Assembly: GCF_003732425.1 (NCBI RefSeq)
Contig: NZ_MOBX01000010.1
Location: 1 to 64,000, forward strand
From: Pseudomonas fluorescens
GTDB taxonomy: Bacteria; Pseudomonadota; Gammaproteobacteria; Pseudomonadales; Pseudomonadaceae
DNA length: 64,000 nt
Direction of reading: 5' to 3'
Position numbers and translations under genes: made by a program. Below, piece by piece: positions 20,037-29,381 of this stretch; position 1 is the stretch's first letter; each line of letters opens with the position of its first letter. Under the pieces are notes generated by a model. The model worked only from the letters and a program-made list of their open reading frames with translations. It was not told the origin of the DNA and did no database searches.

Positions 20037-20765
20037 ATGAGCCAAGTCACTGTACGTTCCGTGGTCTATCAGATTGACGGCCAGCCTTATGAAGGTCGTC
20101 TGGCGTTCGACGCCGAGCACAAAGACGCGCGTCCGGGGTTGTTGATGGCGCCGAACTGGATGGGCGTCAGCGCCGGTGCCGAAGAGATCGCCAAGTCGGT
20201 CGCGGCCAAGGGCTACGTGGTGTTGATTGCTGACGTTTACGGCCAGGCTGTGCGCCCACAAAACGCTGATCAGGCGGGCGCGGCGATGATGCCACTGAAG
20301 GATGATCGCGCGCTGCTGCGCAAGCGTATGCAAGCGGCGTTCGAGCAGTTGCAGAAGCAGGGCGAAGCGGCGGTCGATACGTCGAAGCTGGCGGTGTTCG
20401 GTTTCTGCTTTGGCGGTTGCTGTGCGCTGGATCTGGCGCGCACCGGTGCGCCGGTCAAGGCTGCGGTGTCGTTCCACGGTACGCTGGATTCGCCGAACCC
20501 GGCGGATGCGCAGAACATCAAGGGCTCGGTATTGGTCCTGCACGGTGCTTCCGATCCGTTGGTGCCGAAAGAGCAATTGCCGGCGTTTGAAGATGAGATG
20601 AACGCGGCAAAGGTGGATTGGCAGTTGCTCAGCTACGGCGGTGCGGTGCACTCGTTTACCGATCCGCATGCCAATGTGCCGGGCAAGATGATGTACGACG
20701 CGAAGACCGCCAAGCGCGCCTTCAAGTCGATGCATGATTTGCTGGATGAAGTGTTCAAGGGCTGA
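20037..20765 (+). CDS. Dienelactone hydrolase family protein
   Basis: Alpha/beta hydrolase of 242 residues in the dienelactone hydrolase family. The nucleophile is Cys124 in FGFCFGGCCAL, followed by the acid in GASDPLVPKE and the histidine in YGGAVHSFTDPHA, the expected Cys-Asp-His order. There is no signal peptide, so it is cytoplasmic. The start has AGGAG upstream. It stands alone after htpG, without catabolic neighbours, so the natural substrate is unclear; many such single copies are annotated only as carboxymethylenebutenolidase-like. Confidence 0.88.
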   Translation: MSQVTVRSVVYQIDGQPYEGRLAFDAEHKDARPGLLMAPNWMGVSAGAEEIAKSVAAKGYVVLIADVYGQAVRPQNADQAGAAMMPLKDDRALLRKRMQAAFEQLQKQGEAAVDTSKLAVFGFCFGGCCALDLARTGAPVKAAVSFHGTLDSPNPADAQNIKGSVLVLHGASDPLVPKEQLPAFEDEMNAAKVDWQLLSYGGAVHSFTDPHANVPGKMMYDAKTAKRAFKSMHDLLDEVFKG

Positions 20766-20808
20766 TTCAGTTGTCAGGCACAGACTTTTGTGGTGCCTGG
20801 CTGGGCCT

Positions 20809-20901
20809 TTTCGCGAGCAGGCTCGCTCCCTCAGGGGATATAGGGTGTCCAGGTATTCTGGGCACACCACCAATCACTGTGGGAGCGAGCCTGCTCGCGA
20901 A
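20809..20901. repeat. REP pair
   Basis: TTCGCGAGCAGGCTCGCTCC and, 46 nt on, GTGGGAGCGAGCCTGCTCGC form an inverted REP doublet between convergent genes. One arm reads CTCCCTCAG in place of CTCCCACAG. Confidence 0.9.
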
Positions 20902-20926
20902 GACTGACTAAGCCGCTCTACAAAAC

Positions 20927-21790
20927 TCAGGGCAATTCAATTCGCTCAACTTCCCCCGGCACCGTCGGCCAATCACCGGCCGCCCATTTGCGCCGCGCTT
21001 CATCGATCGCCGCCGGATCGCTCGCCACAAAATTCCAGTTAATCCGCCGAGGCCCGTCCAGCGGCGCCCCTCCAAACACCACGGCGTGCACATCACTTTC
21101 GGCAAACAGACTCAACTCTTCCCCGGCCGGCAACACCACCAGCGCATACGCTTCAATGGTCTCGCCATTCAGTTGCGCATCCCCACTCAACACATACACC
21201 GCCCGTTCTTCATGCTCGGTCGGAATCAGCAGAGTGGTCGCCGTTTGCATCTTCACTTCTGCATACAATGTAGGAGAAAGCACCGGCACTGGCGATTCCA
21301 GGCAAAAGCCTGACCCGGCAATCATACGAATCTGAACGCCAAGGTTATCGCTGACCGGCAAGGTCTCTGCCGGGTGATGGCTGTAATGTCCCGGGCCTTG
21401 CTCGTGTTCTTTGGGCGACGCCAGCCAGATCTGCAAGCCGTGCATTGTGAAGGTCTGGCCCCATAACGGCTCAGGCGTGCGTTCAACGTGGGCAATCGCG
21501 CTGCCGGCGGTCATCCAGCTGACGTCGCCGGCGCTGACCACTTGATCCGAGCCAAGGCTGTCCTTGTGCTGGATCTGGCCTTCAAACAGATACGTGAGCG
21601 TCGACAGACCGATGTGCGGGTGCTGTCGGATGTTCATGCCTTTGCCCGTCGGATAAACCGTCTCGAGCATGTGATCAAAAAATACGAATGGCCCGACACT
21701 GCGGCATTTGGCTGACGGCAGCGGACGCAGAATCGGCTGGCCTTCGACGTCTTCGGCGCGTGGGCGGATGATCAGAGGTGGCGTGTCCAT
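20927..21790 (-). CDS. Pirin family protein
   Basis: Bicupin of 287 residues. The N-terminal pirin domain carries FFDHM and the metal-binding HPHIGLSTLTYLFEGQIQHKDS stretch, whose two His and downstream residues form the cupin metal site. The C-terminal cupin domain contains PTEHEERAVYVLSGDAQLNG. Pirins include quercetin dioxygenases and redox sensors; no substrate can be assigned here. The start ATG at 21790 has GGAA upstream. The gene is a single unit on the minus strand. Confidence 0.92.
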   Translation of the reverse strand: MDTPPLIIRPRAEDVEGQPILRPLPSAKCRSVGPFVFFDHMLETVYPTGKGMNIRQHPHIGLSTLTYLFEGQIQHKDSLGSDQVVSAGDVSWMTAGSAIAHVERTPEPLWGQTFTMHGLQIWLASPKEHEQGPGHYSHHPAETLPVSDNLGVQIRMIAGSGFCLESPVPVLSPTLYAEVKMQTATTLLIPTEHEERAVYVLSGDAQLNGETIEAYALVVLPAGEELSLFAESDVHAVVFGGAPLDGPRRINWNFVASDPAAIDEARRKWAAGDWPTVPGEVERIELP

Positions 21791-21851
21791 GGTGCATTCC
21801 AGGCTGAGCGGGTGATGCCAGAAGCATAACCCGCCGCTGGCATCAGGAGGA

Positions 21852-22268
21852 TTACTGGCTATCGAAGCCTTGCGGGGCGTGGGTCTCGATCGTCACTTCG
21901 CTGGTGGTCATCAACTTGTGGATCGGGCAGCGGTCAGCGACGCGCAGCAGTTCTTCACGCTGGGCGTCGGTGAGTACGCCTTTAAGGGTGAGGGTGACGT
22001 GCAGGACGTATTTGCCTTTCTGCTCTTCACTGTTGTCGCGTTTAACGTCGACCCCGACGCCGGTCAGCGGGATGTCTTTCTTCTTCGCGTACATCTTCAG
22101 GGTCAGTGCTTTGCAGGCACCGAGGGCGGCATCGAAGTAGTCGTGTGGCTCAGGTGCGGAGCCTTCGCCGCCAGCGGATTTCGGCACGTCGGCAAACAAT
22201 TCATGGTCATCAATTTGTACGGTGTGACGAAAACCTTCAGCGGAGACGGTATTGACGGTAACGGTCAT
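21852..22268 (-). CDS. OsmC family peroxide-handling protein
   Basis: Thiol-dependent peroxidase family, 138 residues from ATG 22268 (MTVTVNTVSAEGFRHTV), chosen because GAGG precedes it; a longer frame lacks this. Two conserved cysteines are present, in GACKALTLKMYAKKK and in ADRCPIHKLM, matching the OsmC/Ohr layout. The Asp-Tyr-Phe-Asp-Ala segment precedes the first cysteine as in the wider OsmC family. It probably reduces organic hydroperoxides or handles sulfur species. It is divergent from the amidohydrolase. Confidence 0.88.
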   Translation of the reverse strand: MTVTVNTVSAEGFRHTVQIDDHELFADVPKSAGGEGSAPEPHDYFDAALGACKALTLKMYAKKKDIPLTGVGVDVKRDNSEEQKGKYVLHVTLTLKGVLTDAQREELLRVADRCPIHKLMTTSEVTIETHAPQGFDSQ

Positions 22269-22421
22269 GGGAACCTCACTGGCAGTAGGAAAAGTCGTTT
22301 CGATCAAAAAAGACCTTGCAGTTATAGAGCATTCCCACGGGTACGCGTTCCACTTTCCTGCGGGATGAACCCTCGTCGTCAGGGTGCGGTCTAGGCTATG
22401 CCTACTTCTCGGAGATTACTT

Positions 22422-23453
22422 GTGTCCCTGTATCGTTTGAGTCTTGCCTGCCTTCTGCTGGTTGCCGGCAGCGTCAGTGCCCGCGAATACACCTACAGCG
22501 ATGCGCACTTGCATTACGTGGATTTTTTCCAGGAAAGCGCAGGCATGGCGAAACTGCTGACGGCGATGAAGGACGCTTCCGTCGAGCACGTGATGATTTC
22601 CGGTATTCCGGTGGCGAAGAAATGGCACGAAGACGAACCCAAGCGTCCGCGTTATTACGCCGGGGATGACGCTGACGCCTACTGGTACAGCGCAACCGAT
22701 GTGATCGTTGCTGATGCCGTGCAAAAACTCAGCGCCGAGCAGCGCCCCTACTTTCATCCGTTCCTGTCCGGCTTCAACCCCAACGACAAGAACTCCGCCG
22801 CACACATCCAGCGCATGCTCGACCTGTACCCTGGGCTGTGGCAGGGCATCGGCGAGGTGTTCACCCGGCATGACGACCTCACTGCGCTGACCTCCGGCGA
22901 CACGCCGCGGGCCAATAACGAAGCGATGACCAAGATTTATCACTTGGCGGCCGAGAATGATCTGCCGGTGATGCTGCATTCGAACATCACCTCCAAGCGT
23001 GAGAAAAATCCGCTGTACCTGAAGGAAATCGAAGAGCCGCTGCGTAATCATCCGCACACGCGATTTATCTGGGCGCACGCAGGCACCAGTGCTGAAATCC
23101 ATCGGCATCAGACGCAGCTGCAATTTCTCCTGCCTACGCTGACGCGCATGCTTGAAGCCTATCCCAACCTGTTTATCGACCTGTCCTGGAGCATGCTCAG
23201 CCCGTATTTATTGGACGAGCAGGGCAAGCCGCGAGCGGAGTGGCTGGCGCTGGTGGAGAAATACCCGGAGCGCTTCATGCTCGGTTCGGACGTGGTCGGG
23301 CGCTTTAACAAGCTCGGTGAGGAAATGCACAGCTTCAAGCCATTCCTCGACGCCTTGCCTGAAGGCGTTGCGAAAAAAGTCGCTCGGGATAACTTCCTGG
23401 CGATCTTGCCGCGAACGGAGCTCAAGTCCGGCAAAAGCACGCTGAATCGTTAA
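22422..23453 (+). CDS. Exported amidohydrolase (COG2159-like)
   Basis: Probable periplasmic metal-dependent hydrolase, 343 residues. I choose GTG 22422 because GGAG lies 7 nt before it and it gives a clean signal peptide, MSLYRLSLACLLLVAGSVSA; the in-frame ATG at 22398 adds eight residues with no ribosome site. Amidohydrolase features are SDAHLHYVDFF (first metal HxH), MLHSN, FIWAHAG and GSDVVGRF near the end. The substrate is unknown. There is no partner gene. Confidence 0.82.
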   Translation: MSLYRLSLACLLLVAGSVSAREYTYSDAHLHYVDFFQESAGMAKLLTAMKDASVEHVMISGIPVAKKWHEDEPKRPRYYAGDDADAYWYSATDVIVADAVQKLSAEQRPYFHPFLSGFNPNDKNSAAHIQRMLDLYPGLWQGIGEVFTRHDDLTALTSGDTPRANNEAMTKIYHLAAENDLPVMLHSNITSKREKNPLYLKEIEEPLRNHPHTRFIWAHAGTSAEIHRHQTQLQFLLPTLTRMLEAYPNLFIDLSWSMLSPYLLDEQGKPRAEWLALVEKYPERFMLGSDVVGRFNKLGEEMHSFKPFLDALPEGVAKKVARDNFLAILPRTELKSGKSTLNR

Positions 23454-23500
23454 TGCCAACGGTTCGAAGGATCAAGGCCTTTTGATATCGCCTTTTCGTC

Positions 23501-23527
23501 TTACGCAAATTTTCGCCAGGCCGATAC
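23501..23527 (+). promoter_or_regulatory. Possible sigma28 (FliA) promoter of the chemoreceptor gene
   Basis: GCCGATAC at 23520-23527 matches the FliA -10 GCCGATAA in seven of eight positions. The -35 candidate TTACGCAA, 11 nt upstream, is poor. The position, about 57 nt before the chemoreceptor start, is suitable. Confidence 0.3.
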
Positions 23528-23583
23528 CTTCTAGAGCAACCAGCTGCAGGGTCGATGCAGCGCTTTTGGAAGGAACCAGAGCA

Positions 23584-25209
23584 ATGAGTATCCGTAGTCT
23601 CAATATTGCCCCGCGCGCCGGCCTGGGGTTTGGCTTGTTGGCGTTGATGGTATTTGCCCTCGGCGCGTTCGCCCTGCTGCAAATGTCGAACATGCGCGCG
23701 CAGTCCGATGAGGTCGATAACAATTGGCTGCCGAGTGTCATGGCGGTCGGCGAGATGAGTCAGGACATGCTGCGCCTGCGCGCGTTGACCATGCGCCTGT
23801 TGCTCAACCGCGATCCGCAGGCGCTGGAGCAGAATATCGCCAAGCTCAATGACGTGCGCGGGGTGTTGAGTGAGGCCCAGCAGCGCTATGACGTGCTGAT
23901 CGTATTACCAGAAGAGCGCAAGCTGTTTGATCGCTTCAAAGTCGCCGAGCACCAGTATCTGGAGTTTCAGGCGCAGGTCATGCAGTTGTCTGCGCAGAAT
24001 CGGGTGGAAGAGGCTGCGACCATTCTCAACGGCCAGATGAGTCCGTTGGCCGATGAAATCGCGGTCATCCTGCGCGAACTGGTCGAGCTGAATAAACACA
24101 ACGCCAATCTCGCCACTGAAGCGGCGCGACTGGTGTTTATCAATTCGCGGGTGTGGGTCGGGGTGATGATCGGCGTGACCGCGTTGATCACCATCGGCCT
24201 GGCCCTGTTGCTGACGCGCAGCATCGTGTTGCCGCTGGCGCAGTCGTTGGGCGTAGCCGAGGTGGTGGCGGGTGGCGATCTGACCGGCGATATCAGCATC
24301 AGCGGCAAGGACGAACCAGCGCGGCTGTTGCAGGCGCTCAAGAGCATGCAGCACAACTTGCGCGAGACGATTCGGCAAATCTCGGAGTCTTCCAGCCAAC
24401 TGGCCTCGGCGTCGGAGGAGCTGAGTTGCGTCACGGAAGACGCTACCCGCGGGTTGCACCAGCAGAGCCTGGAAATCGAGCAGGCCGCCACGGCGGTCAA
24501 TCAGATGACCGCTGCGGTGGAGGAGGTGGCTAGCAATGCAGTGGCGACCTCGCAAGCTTCGTGTGAATCCGACCGTATCGCTCAGCATGGTCGTGAACAA
24601 GTGCGGCAAACGGTTTCGTCGATTGAGTTCCTCGCCGAAGACGTGACCAACAATGCATCGCAGGTCGAAGATCTGGCGCAGAAGGTTCATGGCATCAGCA
24701 AGGTACTGGACGTGATTCGTTCGATTGCCGAGCAGACCAATCTGCTCGCATTGAACGCCGCGATTGAAGCCGCGCGGGCCGGTGATGCCGGGCGCGGGTT
24801 TGCGGTGGTGGCAGATGAGGTGCGGGCCTTGGCGCATCGCACCCAGCAGTCGACTCAAGAGATTGAGCAAATGATTGGTGGGATTCAGCAGGGCACCGAT
24901 TCGGCGGTCAGTTCGATGCAGCAAAGCAATGTACGGGCGCGTTCGACATTGGAGTTGGCCAAGTCTGCCGGGACTGCGCTTGAAGACATCGCCTCGGCAT
25001 TCACTCTGATCAATGAGCGCAATCTGGTGATCGCCAGTGCTTCCGAAGAGCAGGCGGCGGTGGCGCGGGAGGTGGATCGCAATCTGATGAATATTCGGGA
25101 TCTGGCGATGCAGACCTCGGCGGGTGCCAATCAGACGAGTGCGGCGAGTCAGGAGTTGTCGCGGTTGGCGGTGGATTTGAACAGCATGGTGGCGAAGTTT
25201 TCGGTTTGA
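23584..25209 (+). CDS. Methyl-accepting chemotaxis protein
   Basis: Transmembrane chemoreceptor of 541 residues. TM1 is near residues 13-35. A periplasmic four-helix-bundle sensing domain follows (about 36-185) with no recognised ligand signature. TM2 is in VWVGVMIGVTALITIGLALLL. Then come a HAMP domain and the signalling domain with the hairpin tip EQTNLLALNAAIEAARAGDAGRGF. There is no C-terminal CheR-docking pentapeptide. The start ATG 23584 has AAGGA 9 nt upstream. It is a lone gene with no che neighbours, so it plugs into the shared chemotaxis pathway. Confidence 0.95.
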   Translation: MSIRSLNIAPRAGLGFGLLALMVFALGAFALLQMSNMRAQSDEVDNNWLPSVMAVGEMSQDMLRLRALTMRLLLNRDPQALEQNIAKLNDVRGVLSEAQQRYDVLIVLPEERKLFDRFKVAEHQYLEFQAQVMQLSAQNRVEEAATILNGQMSPLADEIAVILRELVELNKHNANLATEAARLVFINSRVWVGVMIGVTALITIGLALLLTRSIVLPLAQSLGVAEVVAGGDLTGDISISGKDEPARLLQALKSMQHNLRETIRQISESSSQLASASEELSCVTEDATRGLHQQSLEIEQAATAVNQMTAAVEEVASNAVATSQASCESDRIAQHGREQVRQTVSSIEFLAEDVTNNASQVEDLAQKVHGISKVLDVIRSIAEQTNLLALNAAIEAARAGDAGRGFAVVADEVRALAHRTQQSTQEIEQMIGGIQQGTDSAVSSMQQSNVRARSTLELAKSAGTALEDIASAFTLINERNLVIASASEEQAAVAREVDRNLMNIRDLAMQTSAGANQTSAASQELSRLAVDLNSMVAKFSV

Positions 25210-25230
25210 GTGTGGGGTGAGCCTGAGGCA

Positions 25231-25410
25231 GCCCTCACCCTGACCCTCTCCCAGGGGGAGAGGGGACTGACCGTGGGAGATTAAAGAGTTACGCCGACCT
25301 GGGTATTCTTTGGTGCATCCATAATCGACTCGATCTTTCAGGTCGATACATAGCGCCAGACATCCCGGTCAGTTCCCTCTCCCTCGGGAGAGGGCTGGGG
25401 TGAGGGGCGA
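25231..25410. repeat. Inverted pair of CCCTCTCCC-type repeats
   Basis: A unit with CCCTCACCCTGACCCTCTCC at 25231 and its inverted counterpart ending at 25410 (GAGAGGGCTGGGGTGAGGGGC) flank a ~95-nt middle. Each end holds its own small stem around CTCCC/GGGAG. This is a different intergenic repeat family from the GCGAGCCTGCTCGC units. Confidence 0.8.
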
Positions 25411-25443
25411 AGGTGACACAAAAAGTCGGGTTGAACGCAGGCG

Positions 25444-25473
25444 AAAAAAAGCCCCGCGTTTGCGGGGCTCTTT
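25444..25473 (-). terminator. Intrinsic terminator of the purMN-DUF3108 unit
   Basis: Minus strand: GCCCCGC-AAACG-type loop-GCGGGGC stem followed by seven T residues, shortly after the DUF3108 stop codon. Confidence 0.9.
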
Positions 25474-25487
25474 GTTCTTGCGGCGGA

Positions 25488-26201
25488 TCAGCTGCCTTTA
25501 ACGGTTTTGCCGTTGACGGTGCCGTCCTGGAGCATGATGTTGTACTCCTTGCCGTCGGTTTCAACCTGTTGCAGGCGAACCAGCAGGTAATCCCAATCCT
25601 TGGCGAACCAGAGGACGGTGATGCGCTTGCTTTGTGTCGGGTCGCGTACGCGCTCGACCTTGATTGCATCGATCTTGCCAGCCTTGGTCTCGACTTTTTC
25701 CGAGCCCAGCACGCGGAAGTCATAGGTATCGACTTCACCGTCATCGACCACTTGATAGCTCATGGTCTTCTTGCCGGCAGCGACGTCATGCTGCAGTGCC
25801 AGTTGATAGGTGGACTTGTCGACCATGCCACGGTTCAGCGGGATTTTCACCGCGTCGCCACGGTCGGTGCCGGTGACCATTTTGCTGTTCCAGTCGAAAT
25901 CCAGATCAGCCTTTTTCGCTTTGCCCAGGCCGCCACGTTCGAAGTGGTAGGACTGCGGCAGCAGGGTGTCCTTGTCCAGGGTCAGGGTGCTTTCTTCAGT
26001 CAGGCTGGCGATCATCATCGAGGCCTTGAAGCTGAGCTTCCAGACGCCGTTGGCTTCCTTGACCAGACTGCGCTCGGCGGTGCCGCTCATGGGCAGTTGC
26101 TTCCAGTCGGCGGTGTAGCTGGCGGAGAACGGTTGAAGTTCGGCTGCCTGCGCGAAGGGCAGGGCGAGCAGAGCGCAAGCGAAGAGCAGGGCGCGACGCA
26201 T
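25488..26201 (-). CDS. DUF3108 exported protein
   Basis: Predicted periplasmic protein of 237 residues. A signal peptide covers MRRALLFACALLALPFAQAAE. The body is beta-rich: YTADWKQLPMSGTAERSL, TLDKDTLLPQSYHFERGGLG, TYDFRVLGSEKVETKAGKID. This layout is that of the DUF3108 family, which resembles lipoprotein-carrier folds; its role is not established. ATG follows AGGAGATATT. It lies 8 nt after purN on the same strand, and shares the purM-purN transcript up to the terminator at 25444. Confidence 0.85.
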   Translation of the reverse strand: MRRALLFACALLALPFAQAAELQPFSASYTADWKQLPMSGTAERSLVKEANGVWKLSFKASMMIASLTEESTLTLDKDTLLPQSYHFERGGLGKAKKADLDFDWNSKMVTGTDRGDAVKIPLNRGMVDKSTYQLALQHDVAAGKKTMSYQVVDDGEVDTYDFRVLGSEKVETKAGKIDAIKVERVRDPTQSKRITVLWFAKDWDYLLVRLQQVETDGKEYNIMLQDGTVNGKTVKGS

Positions 26202-26209
26202 AATATCTC

Positions 26210-26860
26210 CTAGTTTCGAATCAAGTGGCCGCTGGCCGCGAGTAACTGGCCGTCCAGTAAAGCACCTTGCTCACCGAGTGCCAGTCTGCCTTCGGCAAAC
26301 CAGCGTACTGCCATCGGGTAGATCAGGTGTTCCTGAGCGTGGACTCGCTGCGCCAGACTCTGCGGCGTGTCGTGCAACTCTACCGGTAATACTGCCTGTA
26401 CGACCAGTGGTCCGCCATCGAGTTCCTCGGTGACGAAGTGCACGGAGCAGCCGTGCTCCGTGTCGCCGGCCTCCAGCGCGCGCTGATGAGTGTGTAACCC
26501 TTTGTATTTGGGCAGCAGCGACGGGTGGATGTTGAGCAGGCGACCCTGATAGTGGCGAACGAAATCAGCGCTGAGAATGCGCATGAAGCCGGCCAGCACC
26601 ACGAGTTTCGGTTGGAATTCGTCGATCAGTTCGATCAGAGCAGCATCGAAGGCCTCGCGACCTTCGAATGCCTTGTGATCCAGCGAGCGGGTGGCGATAC
26701 CCGCGTCGCTGGCGCGTTGCAGGCCGTAGGCGTCGGCGCGATTGGAAATCACTGCAGCGATGCGGACCGGGCTATCGCCGGTCCGCGTGCTGTCGATCAG
26801 AGCCTGCAAGTTACTGCCGGTGCCGGACAACAGCACCACGACATCACAGGTTGCGGACAT
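26210..26860 (-). CDS. purN: Phosphoribosylglycinamide formyltransferase
   Basis: Transfers formyl from 10-formyl-THF to GAR in the third step of purine synthesis. At 216 residues it is family length. Key motifs are LLSGTGSNLQAL near the N-terminus, the catalytic set in NIHPSLLPKYKGLHTHQRAL (Asn and His), and the folate-side EELDGGP with Asp. Its ATG overlaps the purM stop by one base. The purM-purN order is the common bacterial arrangement. Confidence 0.97.
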   Translation of the reverse strand: MSATCDVVVLLSGTGSNLQALIDSTRTGDSPVRIAAVISNRADAYGLQRASDAGIATRSLDHKAFEGREAFDAALIELIDEFQPKLVVLAGFMRILSADFVRHYQGRLLNIHPSLLPKYKGLHTHQRALEAGDTEHGCSVHFVTEELDGGPLVVQAVLPVELHDTPQSLAQRVHAQEHLIYPMAVRWFAEGRLALGEQGALLDGQLLAASGHLIRN

Positions 26861-27918
26861 TAATGAGCCTTAAGGTTCTGCAGATCAACCTGAGCAGCGC
26901 CTTCGGCAGCGGCAGCGATCTGACCGATGACCCAAGGCTGTTCGCCGGCGTCACGCAGGGTGTTCAGCGCAACTTCTACGTGTTCCTGAGCCACGCAGAT
27001 AACCATGCCAACGCCGCAGTTCAGCACGCGGTGCATCTCGGTCTCGTCAACGTTGCCTTTTTCTTGCAGCCAGTCGAACACGGCAGGGCGAGTCCAGCTA
27101 GCTACGTCAACCACGGCCTGTGCGCCTTTTGGCAGAACGCGCGGGATGTTGTCGAGCAGGCCACCACCGGTGATGTGGGCCATGGCTTTGACGGCGCCGG
27201 TGTCTTTGATCAGCTTGAGCAGCGGCTTCACGTAGATGCGGGTCGGGGCCATCAGCAGGTCGGTCAGCGGTTTGCCGTCGAGCTGGGTGTTTTCGATGTC
27301 GGCGCCGGAGACTTCGATGATCTTGCGGATCAGCGAGTAGCCGTTGGAGTGCGGGCCGGACGATGGCAGCGCGATCAGCGCGTCACCGGTGGCGACTTTC
27401 GAGCCGTCGATGATTTCCGATTTTTCCACGACGCCGACGCAGAAGCCGGCCAGGTCGTAGTCTTCGCCTTCGTACATGCCTGGCATTTCAGCGGTTTCGC
27501 CGCCAACCAGCGAGCAACCCGACAGTTCGCAGCCAGCGCCGATGCCGGTTACCACCTGGGCAGCGGTGTCGACATTGAGTTTGCCTGTGGCGTAGTAGTC
27601 GAGGAAGAACAGTGGCTCAGCGCCGCAAACGACGAGGTCGTTCACGCACATGGCAACCAGGTCGATACCGATGCTGTCGTGCTTGTTCAGGTTCAGCGCC
27701 AGACGCAGCTTGGTGCCGACGCCGTCGGTGCCGGACACCAGCACTGGCTGCTTGTAGCCGGCCGGGATTTCGCAGAGGGCGCCGAAACCGCCCAGGCCGC
27801 CCATGACTTCCGGGCGCGCAGTGCGCTTGGCGACGCTCTTGATGCGTTCGACCAATGCTTCACCGGCGTCGATGTCTACACCGGCGTCCTTGTAGCTCAG
27901 GGAGGGTTGCTTGCTCAT
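26860..27918 (-). CDS. purM: Phosphoribosylformylglycinamidine cyclo-ligase
   Basis: Makes AIR from FGAM with ATP, the fifth step of purine synthesis. The 352-residue protein begins [20 protein letters not shown] and carries the PurM/SelD-family ATP-binding pattern: [46 protein letters not shown] and [11 protein letters not shown]. The start follows AAGG with an 8-nt spacer. It is the first gene of the unit, divergent from the DUF2066 gene over a 373-nt spacer. Confidence 0.98.
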   Translation of the reverse strand: MSKQPSLSYKDAGVDIDAGEALVERIKSVAKRTARPEVMGGLGGFGALCEIPAGYKQPVLVSGTDGVGTKLRLALNLNKHDSIGIDLVAMCVNDLVVCGAEPLFFLDYYATGKLNVDTAAQVVTGIGAGCELSGCSLVGGETAEMPGMYEGEDYDLAGFCVGVVEKSEIIDGSKVATGDALIALPSSGPHSNGYSLIRKIIEVSGADIENTQLDGKPLTDLLMAPTRIYVKPLLKLIKDTGAVKAMAHITGGGLLDNIPRVLPKGAQAVVDVASWTRPAVFDWLQEKGNVDETEMHRVLNCGVGMVICVAQEHVEVALNTLRDAGEQPWVIGQIAAAAEGAAQVDLQNLKAH

Positions 27919-28291
27919 GATCCAGGCCTTTAGGGGAGGGGATTCAGGGGTAACGACCGAGTTCAGCGGGAACTTCGAAATCGAGGGGGCGATGGCCTCA
28001 CGCGAGTTTCGAGGTGCCCGGCTGTTGCCGGTCTGCGAAGGCGCGCGATTTTATCAGGCTTGAGGGGCAGCGGCCATCCTCGCACCGACGGGCAGGGCCA
28101 TATCCACGGAAATTTTTTGCAATTGAGCCTTATGAACGCCTGTATAAGGTGTGGCGATTAACCGTCTATCGTTATCACTGTGCAAAAACTTACCGCTGTC
28201 GTGTGAATGTTTGGTGCTGGCAGATTGTCACAGCCTTGCTTAACCGGTTCACGCGGCCTGTTCCAGCCGCTCCTGTCGACGGGAATTTTCC
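27919..28291. other. Divergent purM / DUF2066 intergenic region
   Basis: The 373-bp spacer must hold both promoters. It includes an AT-rich part around 28105-28200 with a weak 6-bp symmetry, CCTTAT...ATAAGG. I find no clear PurR-type operator, no riboswitch and no credible gene. Confidence 0.5.
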
Positions 28292-29350
28292 ATGCGTTTG
28301 TGTAAATTGTTGTTTGTGGGTTGTTTATCTCTGGTCAGCCTGGCGAGTCACGCCGAAAACCTCAAAGGCCTTTATCAAGTGCGTGAGCCGGTCCATGGCC
28401 AGGCACCGGAAGAGCGTGATCGCGCCACGCAGGCGGCGCTCGATACGCTGGTGTTGCGCCTCACCGGTGACCCGAAAGCCCCGCAGAATCCAGGGCTGGC
28501 GGCGATTCGCAAGGATCCGCAGCAAATTATCAGTCAGTTCGGTTTCGACGCCGGGCCGCCGGAGGTGCTGAAGGTCGATTTCGATCCAGCGACCACCGAG
28601 CAGGCGCTGCGTCGGGCCGGCTTGTCGTTGTGGGGCGCCAGTCGCCCGTCGATCCTGAGTTGGTGGCTGAACGATTCGGCCGAAGGTTCGAGTCTGGTCG
28701 GTGATGGTCAGGCTGCTGCGGCGCCGTTGCGTACGGCGGCGCAACATCGCGGATTGCCGTTGCGTTTGCCGCTGGCGGACTTGAGCGAGCAACTGGTTGC
28801 CACGGCGCCAGCGCTGGAAGGCACGGATCCGGCGCCGTTGCGCGGTGCCTCCGAACGCTACAACGCTGACGCCTTGCTGGCGGTGCATGCCCGCGAAGAA
28901 GGCGGGCAGTGGCAAGCCAAGTGGCACTTGTGGCTGGGTGATCAGAAAGAGGCGGGCAGTGTGCAGGGCGCTGATCAGGCCGCTGTCGCTGATGCGGTGA
29001 TGCTGGCGGTGGCCGAGCGTCTGGCGCCACGATTTGTGGCCAAGCCCGGTGCTTCTGGGCAGCAGACTCTGGAAGTGCAGGGTATGAATCTGGAGCATTA
29101 CGCGGCGCTGTTGCGGTTACTCGAGCCGTTTGGCGTGCGTCTGCAAAGTGTTGATGGCGATCGTATCGTCTATCGGGTCAATGGCAGTGCCGATCAGATG
29201 CGTGCGCAGTTGTCGCTGGCGAAGTTGCAGGAGCTGCCGGCCGAGGCGCCCGCTCCGGTGGCAGCACCACAGCCGGTAGCTGGCGGTGTAGCACCTGTCG
29301 CTGCACCGGCCCCGACACCGACAGCGCCGTCGCTACGGTTTCGCTGGTAA
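28292..29350 (+). CDS. DUF2066 exported protein
   Basis: Protein of 352 residues with a signal peptide MRLCKLLFVGCLSLVSLASHA. The mature part matches the DUF2066 layout: an N-terminal YQVREPVHGQAPEERDRATQAAL segment with the LVLRLTGD motif, a central Ala/Gln-rich part, a second domain with LLALHAREEGGQW-like sequence, and a Pro/Ala-rich tail of about 40 residues ending in RFRW. The function is unknown; it probably sits in the periplasm. The AI-2E permease gene follows after 31 nt and is probably co-transcribed. Confidence 0.85.
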   Translation: MRLCKLLFVGCLSLVSLASHAENLKGLYQVREPVHGQAPEERDRATQAALDTLVLRLTGDPKAPQNPGLAAIRKDPQQIISQFGFDAGPPEVLKVDFDPATTEQALRRAGLSLWGASRPSILSWWLNDSAEGSSLVGDGQAAAAPLRTAAQHRGLPLRLPLADLSEQLVATAPALEGTDPAPLRGASERYNADALLAVHAREEGGQWQAKWHLWLGDQKEAGSVQGADQAAVADAVMLAVAERLAPRFVAKPGASGQQTLEVQGMNLEHYAALLRLLEPFGVRLQSVDGDRIVYRVNGSADQMRAQLSLAKLQELPAEAPAPVAAPQPVAGGVAPVAAPAPTPTAPSLRFRW

Positions 29351-29381
29351 GTCTTTCCTTATATAGAAGCAGGAGTGGTAA

